DNA from: Pseudobacteriovorax antillogorgiicola
Lineage (GTDB): Bacteria > Bdellovibrionota_B > Oligoflexia > Oligoflexales > Oligoflexaceae
Length of the DNA: 64,000 bases
Assembly: GCF_900177345.1 (NCBI RefSeq)
Contig: NZ_FWZT01000009.1
Location: forward strand, 174,855 to 238,854
Direction: 5' to 3'
The translations under genes and the position numbers were made by a program. The notes beneath the pieces were generated by a model, which ran no database searches, was not told the DNA's origin, and was given only the letters and a program-made list of their open reading frames with translations. Each line of letters opens with the position of its first letter. The first letter of the stretch is position 1. Below are positions 24,008 to 34,200 of the stretch, one piece after another.

Positions 24008-25659
24008 CGTAACTTTCCTTCCGCCCAGCTGGACAGTTTTTCTCGAAAAATCTTTGAATTGTGTCTGATGTCCACAGGAAAATCTTTATGGAATAAAACC
24101 TCTTTCAGATCCTGAGTTTCCGGATGTGCCGGGCAAATTTCGCTAATCTGCTGGCGAAGCTTCTCTAGCTCTGGCTGCGAAAGATGCTTTCGGGCTTGAA
24201 TGCAGAGCACGGGGCGACGCTTAGAACCAGCTCCAACACCAACAATCGCAGAACGCATCACTTCTTTGTGGGCGTTGATAATGGACTCCCCAGGAACTGT
24301 GTAGATGGTCTTGCGAGACGCTAATACAACCCGGTGTGACTTGCGACCACAAAACCATAAGCGGCCGTTGCCATCAAGATATCCGAGATCGCCCATGCGG
24401 TGGTAGAAACCAGAACCATCAGACTTCGGTATCTTGGCGAGGCGGGTAGCCTGATCCTGATTGTAGTAGGCTTGGGTCACCTGATCGCCGGAGACGCAGA
24501 TTTCGCCAATATCTCCTTGTGGTAAAACCAAGTCGTCGGACCACTTAGAAATAACCTCATCACTGGTCTTGATGATTTTGACATCGACACCCTCTACGGG
24601 GATACCGACACAAACTCCCGCCCCATTGCGTGTCTTACCTTCGGTTTCGCCTAGAATCAGTTGACTATCAGCGATCGCTACTGGCAATGATTCCGTCGCA
24701 CCGTAGGGTGTAAAGACCCTTGCTTTCGGGTTTAAGCACTTGCTGATGGTTTCAATCACACTGGCGGACACCGGTGCCCCTGCGGAGATAACTCGCTTAA
24801 GGGTTGGAAACTGGCGTCCTTGAGCAACAGCTGCTTCACCCACACGCTTGATCAAAGCTGGTGAACCAAACATATTCTGTACACCGAAAGTTTCAATGGC
24901 TTTGAAGATATTGCTGGGGTTCACCGCAGCCGGTCTCGTGAAGTCCATTTCAGGAATCACCGCTGTCATACCGAGGGCGGGTGCGAACAGTGCAAAAAGT
25001 GGAAAGGTGCAAAGATCAATCTCTCCAGGCTTGATGTCAAACGCCTGCTTTAGCATTTCAATCTGGGTACAAAAGTTCTTATGGCTATAGACTGCCCCTT
25101 TTGGGGTGCCTGTGCTGCCGCTGGTGAATAGCACTGCTGCAGTATCATCCGAGCTAGTTGGCGCAATTTCGTGAGTTGAGCCTTTGCCTAAGTCAAGTAG
25201 GGCTTCGAAGTTATGCTTGCCCCAAAGGTGTGGGGTGCCTATCGTTACCATTTCCCGCCACTGACCCCGATTCCAGCCCAGAACAGTTCGGGCTATGTGA
25301 GCCTTGGGAATACCTATGAAATGTTGCACCTGAGCTCGGCTAAGACAGGCCTTAAGGTTTTTTACTCCCAAGCCTGGATCGATAAATACGGGTACGATTC
25401 CGGCTTTAAACAAACCGAATGTCGTGACAAATAGCTCAAATGAGGGTGGCACCATTAAGGCGGCTCGATCACCTTTCTTGAAGCCTGAAAGCAAGAGACC
25501 GCGAGCCATGTTGGTGCTAGCAGCATCCAGCTCTTGATAGGTCATGTGCCTATAGATCATGCGATCATGATTATCACGTCCATCGGTGATGACGATGGCA
25601 CGTTGATAGGGAACCTTCTGGGCCATGGCCGGAAGGTATGAGGCGATATTTGCGCGCAT
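24004..25659 (-). CDS. oleC: OleC, beta-lactone synthetase (AMP-dependent ligase family)
   Basis: The 551-residue member of the acyl-CoA synthetase superfamily has the ATP motif LFTSGSTGTPKGAVYSHK (about residue 175), the FTPYGATESLPVA stretch, and the YHRMGDLGYLDGNGRLWFCGR hinge region. Its C-terminal lid lacks the usual catalytic Lys context. OleC uses ATP to close the beta-hydroxy acid into a cis-beta-lactone, the precursor of the olefin. It starts 8 bp after oleB and overlaps oleD, which is consistent with one transcript. Confidence 0.93.
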   Translation of the reverse strand: MRANIASYLPAMAQKVPYQRAIVITDGRDNHDRMIYRHMTYQELDAASTNMARGLLLSGFKKGDRAALMVPPSFELFVTTFGLFKAGIVPVFIDPGLGVKNLKACLSRAQVQHFIGIPKAHIARTVLGWNRGQWREMVTIGTPHLWGKHNFEALLDLGKGSTHEIAPTSSDDTAAVLFTSGSTGTPKGAVYSHKNFCTQIEMLKQAFDIKPGEIDLCTFPLFALFAPALGMTAVIPEMDFTRPAAVNPSNIFKAIETFGVQNMFGSPALIKRVGEAAVAQGRQFPTLKRVISAGAPVSASVIETISKCLNPKARVFTPYGATESLPVAIADSQLILGETEGKTRNGAGVCVGIPVEGVDVKIIKTSDEVISKWSDDLVLPQGDIGEICVSGDQVTQAYYNQDQATRLAKIPKSDGSGFYHRMGDLGYLDGNGRLWFCGRKSHRVVLASRKTIYTVPGESIINAHKEVMRSAIVGVGAGSKRRPVLCIQARKHLSQPELEKLRQQISEICPAHPETQDLKEVLFHKDFPVDIRHNSKIFREKLSSWAEGKLR

Positions 25660-25667
25660 CTCTGATC

Positions 25668-26549
25668 CTATCCGTGTTTAGTCATAAACTGATGCATGAT
25701 GGGAATAACGTCACCATGGGCATCGTCAGCCACATAATGCCCGGCGTCGTTGAGCCGGTGAACTTCAGCATGGGGGTAGTAGCTCTCCCATGCCGCAAGG
25801 AAATCGTCGTCAAATACGAAATCCTTGCCACCCCATATAATTAAAACGGGAGTTTTATTGAAAACGGAAAGCTTATCCTCAACCTCAGCCAAGACGGACC
25901 AGGAGTCGTCCTCGGGCCCCAGTGGAATATCCTGCACAAAGCGTAGGACAGCGCGACGATTGTGCCAGTTGTTGTATGGAGCCAGATAGGCATCGCGCTC
26001 CGATCGAGGCAACTTTTTGCGAGTAAAACATTTTACTGACGCGCCAATACTGAAGGCATTTAAGCCGCGAACCAAAAAAGGCCCGACAGCGCGGTTTCGA
26101 CAGATTGAAATGGTCCAGGGCAGTTTGCCCCCTTTGGGGTTTTGAAAAGCAGCTGTATTAAACAAGACGATTTTTTTGATGCGATCGGCATTGCGAGTGG
26201 CAAAGGTCATACCGATCATGCCGCCCCAATCGTGAACCACCAAGGTGATGTTTCTAAGGTCGAGTTCTAATACCAGTTGCTCTAGATCCTGCACCCTCTG
26301 TTCGAGAGTGTAGAAGTAGTCCTCATCGTTTGGCTTGTCCGATAGACCACAGCCGATATGATCTGGAACGACAACACGGTGGGTTTTGCTAAACTCTCTC
26401 GCTAAATGGCGATAGTAAAACGACCAGGTAGGGTTGCCATGCACCATGAGCATGGGTTCACCTTGGCCTTCATCGATGTAGTGATAACGATGTTTGCCTA
26501 GATTCATATAATTATTTTTAAATGGATACAGGTTTTGGTCGACTACCAT
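25668..26549 (-). CDS. oleB: OleB, beta-lactone decarboxylase
   Basis: The 293-residue alpha/beta hydrolase resembles haloalkane dehalogenases: HGNPTWSFYYRHLA, nucleophile Asp107 in VVHDWGGMIG, and a terminal catalytic His in DAGHYVADD. OleB removes CO2 from the beta-lactone to yield the internal cis-olefin and works in a membrane-associated assembly with OleC and OleD. It overlaps oleA by 7 bp. Here oleB is a separate gene, not fused to oleC as in some bacteria. Confidence 0.92.
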   Translation of the reverse strand: MVVDQNLYPFKNNYMNLGKHRYHYIDEGQGEPMLMVHGNPTWSFYYRHLAREFSKTHRVVVPDHIGCGLSDKPNDEDYFYTLEQRVQDLEQLVLELDLRNITLVVHDWGGMIGMTFATRNADRIKKIVLFNTAAFQNPKGGKLPWTISICRNRAVGPFLVRGLNAFSIGASVKCFTRKKLPRSERDAYLAPYNNWHNRRAVLRFVQDIPLGPEDDSWSVLAEVEDKLSVFNKTPVLIIWGGKDFVFDDDFLAAWESYYPHAEVHRLNDAGHYVADDAHGDVIPIMHQFMTKHG

Positions 26550-27586
26550 TCTACCCCCAACATCATGCAGTTGAGACCGCTACCGATTCCTAAGAAACCA
26601 ACCTTATTACCAGCTTTAAGAAAGCCTTTCTCATCAGCGATGGCGGCAGATAGCGGTAGGGAAACTGTGCCCATATTACCCAAAACTTGGTATGTTGGAA
26701 AGTCCATAGATTCTTGCAATCCTAGTGCTTTCAGAATGCTGGCACGATGACTGCGACCTACTTGGTGGGATATGGTGCGATCGATGGTGTCTTGGGCCCA
26801 TTTAAGTTCAGCCAGAAGTGCTTGCCAAGTGCGAATTCCTAACTGGACCCCATGCTTCATGACGCTGACGGCATCGGTGGTTAAGAACTGCTCAAACAAG
26901 CTATCTTTTAGGCGACGCATTCCCCAGCGACAAAGATCGTGATACTGGCTATCGGCACGGGTGACGCCCCCTAAAATACGATGTTGGCAGACTTCGGATT
27001 TTCTTTGGCTGGTTAATACCAAGGCAACAGCCCCCGAGCCGCCAGTCAAAGTCGCGAGAGACTTCTTGAATACTTCGATATCTCTATTGTCGAGAAGCTT
27101 GGTGATGGTATCTTCGTTAATGTCCCGCGCTGACTCACATGATACCACCACACCGACATCGGCCTGGCCAAGTTCGATGCGGTTTGCGACATCCACAAGT
27201 CCGTTGAGGGTGCCGAGGCAGGCGTTGCTGATATCGTAGACGGAGGCTCCCTCCTTAACGCCGAGGTCGTAAGCGATCTTACAGGCTGTCGCAGGCTCAA
27301 TATAATCGCGACAAACCCCTGCATAGACGAGGATATCCACGTCGTCGCCCGTTAGCCCAGCCTTCTGTAACGCTTTCTCAGCAGCCTTGCTAGCCCCATC
27401 AGAAATGACAAAATTCTTAGGCCACCAGCGCCGCTCCTTGATCCCCGTCAGAAACTCAAGTTGGCCCATAGGAATCTTAAGCGCTTGGTAGACAGGAGCA
27501 ATGCGCTCCTCCAACTCCTTAGTCGAAACGACTATGTCTGGGAGTTGGTATCCAATGGCACTGAGAAAAACATTCGAATACTTCAT
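26543..27586 (-). CDS. oleA: OleA, head-to-head acyl-CoA condensing thiolase
   Basis: This 347-residue protein has the KAS-III fold. Catalytic Cys123 lies in DISNACLGTLNG, E97 in CRDYIEPAT matches the OleA glutamate needed for proton removal, and SHQVGRSH plus VLGNMGTVSLP supply the His and Asn of the active site. OleA condenses two acyl-CoAs without decarboxylating an extender, giving a 2-alkyl-3-keto acid. This is the first gene of the operon; its ATG is at 27586 and a 279-bp upstream gap should hold the promoter. The chain lengths used cannot be read from sequence. Confidence 0.93.
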   Translation of the reverse strand: MKYSNVFLSAIGYQLPDIVVSTKELEERIAPVYQALKIPMGQLEFLTGIKERRWWPKNFVISDGASKAAEKALQKAGLTGDDVDILVYAGVCRDYIEPATACKIAYDLGVKEGASVYDISNACLGTLNGLVDVANRIELGQADVGVVVSCESARDINEDTITKLLDNRDIEVFKKSLATLTGGSGAVALVLTSQRKSEVCQHRILGGVTRADSQYHDLCRWGMRRLKDSLFEQFLTTDAVSVMKHGVQLGIRTWQALLAELKWAQDTIDRTISHQVGRSHRASILKALGLQESMDFPTYQVLGNMGTVSLPLSAAIADEKGFLKAGNKVGFLGIGSGLNCMMLGVEW

Positions 27587-27865
27587 CTAGCTTCCCAATT
27601 AATTTACAAAATCAATCACGCGCGGCAATTTCCAAAAGGGGATAGCATTCGCTCTTGGCAGACGCAAGACTTTGCCGCACGGTGGTGGCAAAATTAGCGT
27701 GTGTCGGGCGATATGGCTACGAGCTTGCTGACTCCTACGAAAAGGCACACGAGTTCTTGGGTGGGTGAAACTCTGTCGCTCAAATTACACAGAGATGTTA
27801 GCAGTAGAAAAAAGAATTGCGCCATAGAAAAATGTGACGCTTGCAGGTCTTGTGGCACCCTGTTC

Positions 27866-29344
27866 CTAGGGTGATGCTCCGATGACCCATTGACTCATAA
27901 GTTGAATTGGCTTTAGAGAGCTGTCAGCGAAGAAGCTAGTGGCATCACTGCCGACCTTCTCACTACCAGAAACAAGGTGTAGATTTTCCTGACCAGGCTC
28001 CAAACTTTCGAAGGTGATGCCTGCTTCTGCCGAAGGGTTGCTACGGTCGCTGAGAACCAGATTGCTTGAGCTATTGGGCCCAGGAGCAGTCCCGTCCGTG
28101 GCAAGATTAAAGTTCGAACTCGGGCTGTCGGTGGTCGCAAAGCTAAACCCAGTGCAGCCAGCAGCCGTATCGCCGATGGAGTTTAGAATCACCAGCTCCG
28201 AGCCTGGATAAGTAAAGGCATTGTCCATACCAATGGCAGAGAATCGCCCGGCGAAAGCCCCCGTGCGGGTGACTTCTGAATTACATGTTTGAATGGCAGT
28301 TACATTGCTCACGATGACGCGAGTGTTTTCCACAGGGTTTGGAAAGCCTTGGACCATGATTCCACTGCGACCCATGCCGTAAAAAATGCTGTTGTATATG
28401 TGGGTAACGATGTTGCTCCCGTTAACATATATTCCGTCTTGGTGAGCCCCAGACATGCCGAACATAAGAACGTTGCCTATGGTAACTCCGGTGGCAGCAA
28501 TGCGAATCCCTTCCCGTGAGTCGCCTTCAAACTGGCCAAAGCTGAGACCATCGATGACAGTGTAAGGTGTGAGTATAACAATGCCATGGCCAGTCTCAGG
28601 ACTCATCAAGTAGGCTCTTTCTTTGCGAAAACCATCATGCCTCGCTTCGCCGGTCGCTTGGATTCGAATATTGAATTGCTGATTGGTCTGCCAGCCATCG
28701 ATGGTCAACGGACTGCGATCAGCGGTTTCCCATGGCCCGCGAATCTGTACCAAAGCTGGTCGCTCTAAACATACAAGGTCTCCGAGAGGGCAATTGCCAA
28801 AATTAAGCCCACCCCAATTGCTTTGCCATGCCGCAAGGCTAGTGAAGCAAGGTCGTGGATCTTCCGCTATGCAGCTTGCTTCGATAAATGATTGGTTGAT
28901 AATAGCTGGAATCTCTTCTGTGAAAAGGCCTTCGGTAGTGCCATCTTCTGGTGACAACGACGCAATATTAAATCGGCGCGCTCCTTGGGGTAATAAGAAG
29001 CTCAACTGCCAAAAGCGATTGCGGCTGGGTATGCTAGCAACCTTGTTCAAGACACCATTTTGATCCTCGTAGCTTGCCTCAATCAAGTCAGCTTGAAGGG
29101 CTCGTTCAGGAGCTAAGGATCGACAGCCAATGATCAGCTCCTCCCCTGGCGCGTCGTCTGGGCCACAGTCGATAAGGAAGGCGCCTCCTACCGAAACTGG
29201 CTCGCTAACCACGGGACTGTCCTCGGCGCTGGCTTCGCTGGGCTCTGATGACTCGCTTTGGCTACTCTGAATTTCCAGTTGATGACAGGAACTCAGGCCA
29301 AAGGTAGCGACGCCTAAAATGGCTAACAAAGCTTTTCGCAACAT
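27866..29344 (-). CDS. Lipoprotein with right-handed beta-helix domain
   Basis: The 492-residue product has a lipoprotein signal (FGLSSC, Cys20), a Ser/Glu-rich linker (about 27-50), and an N-terminal domain (about 48-150) beginning VGGAFLIDC and containing IIGCRSL. The C-terminal half (about 190-440) has repeats of short strands and turns (YTVIDGLSFGQF, VTIGNVLMFGM, IVTHIYNSIFYGMG, VIVSNVTAIQTC), typical of a parallel beta-helix such as pectate lyases or surface adhesins. No catalytic motif is recognised. It sits between the ole and pfa-like operons and has no obvious link to them. Its N-terminal domain resembles that of the FGE-like lipoprotein at 57344. Confidence 0.78.
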   Translation of the reverse strand: MLRKALLAILGVATFGLSSCHQLEIQSSQSESSEPSEASAEDSPVVSEPVSVGGAFLIDCGPDDAPGEELIIGCRSLAPERALQADLIEASYEDQNGVLNKVASIPSRNRFWQLSFLLPQGARRFNIASLSPEDGTTEGLFTEEIPAIINQSFIEASCIAEDPRPCFTSLAAWQSNWGGLNFGNCPLGDLVCLERPALVQIRGPWETADRSPLTIDGWQTNQQFNIRIQATGEARHDGFRKERAYLMSPETGHGIVILTPYTVIDGLSFGQFEGDSREGIRIAATGVTIGNVLMFGMSGAHQDGIYVNGSNIVTHIYNSIFYGMGRSGIMVQGFPNPVENTRVIVSNVTAIQTCNSEVTRTGAFAGRFSAIGMDNAFTYPGSELVILNSIGDTAAGCTGFSFATTDSPSSNFNLATDGTAPGPNSSSNLVLSDRSNPSAEAGITFESLEPGQENLHLVSGSEKVGSDATSFFADSSLKPIQLMSQWVIGASP

Positions 29345-29692
29345 GAAGTTTCTCCACTAGGGCGTGTCTCTCTCGTATCGACACTAATTAACTACCGGTT
29401 CAGCTAGCCCGTTGTTTCATGGAATTCTAAGGCCTTGCACTAAAAAATTACTGCGGGGCAGAATCTTCTAAGGGGCAATAATTCAGATGGTGGAGCCTTA
29501 TAGCTACAAGCTTTAACCAACTGGGAAAACCACTAAAAACATTTGGCATTTTTTTTGTCTTCTCCTGTAAAACTTGTCATGCTAACCTTGTTCCCGAACT
29601 AAGCATCAAAAGATATGTGGATTCTAACGAGTTTCTGTGCAAACTTGTTGCGATTTTGGCTATAGCTTTTCGAACAAGCGATAGGAGAGGGT
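29345..29692. other. Divergent intergenic region upstream of the pfa-like operon
   Basis: This 348-bp AT-rich stretch separates the beta-helix lipoprotein gene (minus) from the pfaD-like gene (plus) and should contain the promoter of the megasynthase operon. I see no clear operator repeat. GATAGGAGAGG just before ATG 29693 is a strong ribosome-binding site. Confidence 0.5.
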
Positions 29693-31210
29693 ATGAACAG
29701 TGAGCCAGAACTCACGTCTCTTATTTGGGACTACGAAAACCAACACTATCTTAAGCACGCTGGTAAAGAGTATCTGCTTCCTGCAACTCCTTTAACCTCT
29801 CTAGGAGATCCGCGGTTTTGTGAAGCATTTGGGCTAAGCCTTCCATACGTAGCTGGTGCTATGGCGAATGGTATCGCAAGCGAAGATTTGGTGGCAGCTA
29901 TGGCTGATCACCGCATGCTAGGGATTTACGGAGCTGCTGGGTTAGGTATCCCGCGAATCGAAGCAGCAATCGATCGTTTGCAAAATCGAATCGGTCACAG
30001 GGCTTTTGGTGTGAATCTGATCCATGCACCCTCAGAGCCCCAATGGGAGCAAGATTTAGTCGATCTGCTCATTCGCAAAAACGTCGCTGTTGTCGAGGCC
30101 TCAGCGTTTATGTCGCTGACGTATCCTCTGATCTATTACCGAGTTAAAGGCATCCGCCGTGAGCAAGATGGCAAGATCGTTGCTCCTCATCGAGTGATTG
30201 CCAAGGCGTCTCGGGTTGAACTAGCAGAAAAATTCTTTTCACCACCACCCGTTGACATGCTTCGCCGACTTTATGAGGATGGCTATATCTCGGCTGAGGA
30301 AGCCCACCTTGCGCAGTTTATGCCAGTGGCGTCTTACGTTACAGCAGAAGCTGATTCGGGAGGGCACACGGATAACCGGCCTGCATTGACCCTTTTTCCG
30401 ACTTTTAAGGCACTAAGGGACAAGATGCAGGCGATACATGAATACCATGAACCGCTGATGCTCGGTTTAGCGGGTGGGATGGCGACCCCATCCTCTGTGG
30501 CTGCTGCATTTGCCATGGGTGCGGCATATGTGATGGGCGGTAGTATCCATCAAGCCTGCCTTGAAGCTGGAACCAGTCCGAAAGTAAAGGCGCTTCTAAG
30601 TCAGGTGTCCCAGGCAGATGTCGTGATGGCACCGGCCGCGGATATGTTCGAGATGGGTGTCCAAGTGCAGGTGCTTAAAAAAGGCACGATGTTTCCGATG
30701 AGGGCGCGCAAACTTTATGAACTTTACAAGACACATAATTCCATAGAAGATCTAGCCCCGAATGATTTGGCTATGCTAGAGTCCCAGATCTTTCGGCAAT
30801 CGATCGACCAGGTTTGGAGCGAGACACAGGCCTTCTTTCGGGCTCGTGACCCAGAGAAGCTTGAGCGATGCGAAGATCGACCCAAGCTTAAGATGGCGCT
30901 GATATTCCGCTGGTATCTTGGCCAGGCGTCGAAGTGGGCGAATGAAGGTCTTGATGGGCGCGAGATGGACTACCAAGTCTGGTGTGGTCCGGCGATGGGA
31001 GCCTTCAACCGCTGGACGGCAGGAACCTATTTGGCTCAGCCAGCGCAGAGGAAAGCGCCCCTGGTAGCTCGAAACCTTGTGCTAGGTGCCCTGGCGCTGC
31101 ATCGCTTGCAGATTCTTCGATCACAAGGATTTGATACCATGCAGTTGAGTTCGGACGTCGATCAACCATTGCCAGAGGAAAAGATAAAACAAATACTACG
31201 GGAAGGATAG
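29693..31210 (+). CDS. pfaD: PfaD-like trans-acting enoyl reductase
   Basis: The 505-residue flavoprotein belongs to the 2-nitropropane dioxygenase/PfaD family. Visible features: an N-terminal strand region, VAGAMANGIASEDLVAAM, RIGHRAFGVNLIHAPSEP, the central MPVASYVTAEADSGGHTDNRPA with the FMN-site His, GLAGGMATPSSVAAAFAMGAAYVMGGS and the PfaD-type C-terminus EMDYQVWCGPAMGAFNRWTAGTYL. PfaD reduces the enoyl intermediates made by a PUFA-type synthase. It is the first gene of the operon, one base before the next gene, whereas in classical EPA/DHA clusters pfaD comes last. Confidence 0.9.
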   Translation: MNSEPELTSLIWDYENQHYLKHAGKEYLLPATPLTSLGDPRFCEAFGLSLPYVAGAMANGIASEDLVAAMADHRMLGIYGAAGLGIPRIEAAIDRLQNRIGHRAFGVNLIHAPSEPQWEQDLVDLLIRKNVAVVEASAFMSLTYPLIYYRVKGIRREQDGKIVAPHRVIAKASRVELAEKFFSPPPVDMLRRLYEDGYISAEEAHLAQFMPVASYVTAEADSGGHTDNRPALTLFPTFKALRDKMQAIHEYHEPLMLGLAGGMATPSSVAAAFAMGAAYVMGGSIHQACLEAGTSPKVKALLSQVSQADVVMAPAADMFEMGVQVQVLKKGTMFPMRARKLYELYKTHNSIEDLAPNDLAMLESQIFRQSIDQVWSETQAFFRARDPEKLERCEDRPKLKMALIFRWYLGQASKWANEGLDGREMDYQVWCGPAMGAFNRWTAGTYLAQPAQRKAPLVARNLVLGALALHRLQILRSQGFDTMQLSSDVDQPLPEEKIKQILREG

Positions 31211-31211
31211 A

Positions 31212-34200
31212 ATGTCTGAGTTGCACGAACCGTTAGCTGTTGTTGGTATAGGCTGTCTATTTCCGGAAAGCGATTCCCTCGAAGAATACTGGAGCTTGAT
31301 TAAGAACGGTCGCGATGCCATCCGAGAGATTCCTTACACCCATTGGAACCCAGACGATTACTATAATCAAGATCCCAAAGCACCGGACCAAACCTATGGG
31401 CGGACCGGTGGCTTCTTAAGGCCCCACAAATTCGATCCACTACGTTATGGAATTTCGCCCCAAGCTATTGAGGCGACTGATACCACTCAGCTACTCGGAA
31501 TGGTAGTGGCTGAAAAGGCTTTGGAAAGTGCTGGCTATGGGCCAGATCAGGATTTCGATCGAGAACGGACCAGTTGTATCCTCGGTGTTACGGGGACTTT
31601 GGAGCTTGTGGTGCCTTTGGGAGCTAGGTTAGGACATCCTATTTGGAAGAAGGCCTTGCTAGGAGCAGGCCTGAGCGAAGACCAAGCCCAAAGTATCGTC
31701 GATGAAGTTTCAGATTCGTACGTCCCCTGGCAAGAAGCGTCATTTCCCGGCTTGCTTGGCAATGTCGTCGCTGGTCGCATCGCCAATCGATTTGATTTGG
31801 GCGGTACGAATTCAGTGGTCGATGCTGCCTGTGCTAGTTCCCTAAGTGCGATTCGCACTGCAGCGATGGAATTGCAGAGCAGGCGAGCAGATATGGTTAT
31901 TACAGGTGGAATGGACACCTTCAACGATATCTTTATGTACATGTGTTTTAGTAAGACCCCCGCACTTTCTAAAGGAGGTCACGCCAAGCCATTCGATGCT
32001 AACGGCGATGGCACTGTTTTGGGCGAGGGTTTAGGAGCTGTGGTTCTAAAGCGCCTCAGTGATGCAGAACGGGATGGTGATCGTATCTTCGCCAAGATCA
32101 TCGGCATTGGCAGTTCCAGCGATGGTAAGGGTAAGGCAATCTATGCTCCTTCCACGAAAGGTCAAACCAAAGCCCTTCGCAATGCCTACCGTGAGGCTGG
32201 AATCTCTCCGGCTACGGTTGATCTCGTGGAATGTCACGGCACCGGGACAAAGGTTGGGGATGGTATCGAGCTGAAAGCTCTTAAGGAAGTTTATCGCGAC
32301 CTTGGTGGCCAGGGTCAGTGGTGCACCATTGGTTCTGTGAAATCTCAAATTGGTCATACTAAAGCTGCTGCGGGAGCTGCTGGACTGATAAAAGCGATCA
32401 TGGCGCTTCATCATAAAACGTTGCCGCCGACCATTAAGGTCGATGAGCCTCATCCTGAGTTTGAGGGCTCGCCATTCATTCTAAGGCAAGCTCCATGCCC
32501 TTGGCCTAAACCATCTAATCATCCTCGTCGGGCAGCTATTAGTGCCTTCGGCTTTGGTGGCAGTAACTTTCACTGCATTCTTGAAGAACACGGCAGCGAC
32601 AAAGTCGCCAGTGACTTTGACACAGACCAAGATATCTTGGTCTATAGTGCACCTCATCGAGAAGCGATGCTAGCCATCCTGGAGCAGGAGCTGGAAAGTC
32701 TTGCCAAGTTTGGGGGTGCTGAGCTGAGCCGCAAATCGCGGGAACGACTGGATCTGAGTCACGGTCTTAGAGTGGGGATTCTGGTAGCAAACGGGGCTTA
32801 CGAGTCGCAACTGGAAGCAGCTCTTAAGCTGATCAAGCATGATGCAAACTCTGATCATGGTGCCCCCAAAGGGATATTCTTCAATGATGGCTCAGGTGTG
32901 AATGGCAAACTGGCAGTTCTTTTTTCCGGTCAAGGCTCTCAGTATCCAGGCATGCTGAGTCAATTCATGAGTGAATCACAGCTTGCCCAGCAAAGTTACT
33001 CTCAGGCCTTGAGCCTCAATGGCTCTACTTTATCCCAAGCAATGTATCCTGGTAAGGCTTTTACATCAGGTGAAGCAAGCCATCATAAGAAGCAACTAGC
33101 TCGCACTGATCTGGCGCAACCCGCGATTGGTGCGGTAAGTGCAGGCCTTTGGAAGACGCTACAAGAGTTTGGAGTGAAAGCTGATCTTTTGGGAGGTCAT
33201 AGCTTTGGCGAGTTGACAGCGCTCTATGCTGCTGGAGTCTATGATGAAGAGACGTTTCATCAGCTGGCGATGATTCGAGGTACCCTGATGGCATCGGCAG
33301 CCAGTGATCTAGGCGGAATGATGGCAATCATGGCGCCGGTAGCCCAGGTTCAGGAGTTTTTAGACGCACATTCCTGGGATCTTGTGATTGCCAACCACAA
33401 CGCTCCGGAGCAGGCGGTCATTGCCGGGCCTAAAGACCAAATTGATGAGGCCTCAAAAGCGCTTAAAAAATCTGGTCTTCGGGGTAAAGTCTTAACTGTG
33501 GGAGCAGCCTTTCATAGCCCCATCATGGCTAATACTGTCCGACCCTTCTATGACCGGATCGCTGAGTTCGATTTCCAATTGGCACAAACTCCAGTGTATT
33601 CCAATACACTAGGCAAAGCTTACGAAGCCGATGGTGAAGGCATTCGAAAGATTCTAAGCGAACAACTCGCTAAGTCAGTGCGATTTGTCGATGAACTTGA
33701 GTCGATGTATCAGGACGGAGCACGACGCTTCCTAGAGGTGGGGCCAGGCAAGGTATTATCAGGTTTGGTGAATAAGACTCTTGGTCATAACAGCGATATA
33801 GCCATAATGCACTGTGACGATGGTCAAGGCGGAGTTTCAGGTGTACTCGCTGTTTTGCTGGAGCTGTTTGTTTCTGGTGAGACCATTGATTTTAGCCGTT
33901 GGCATAAGGATTGGAGAATTCCGCACCAGCAAGCACCTTCATTTGCCATTGAGATCACTGGTGCAAATTATAAGTCCGATCGTCCCATTCGAAAGGCAAA
34001 GTCGATAAAAGACGCCAATTCAAATAGTAACAAACAAAGCGAAACTAACAATCACACGGAGCACGGGCCGATGGATGACAGCCAGAACCAGTCACGGGAT
34101 CATAGGATGGATAAGCATTTAGAAGCGCTTCAGGACATGCAAAAACAGACTGCTGAACTCCATCGGCAGTTCCTAGAAAATCAGGCTCAATCACAGCGTA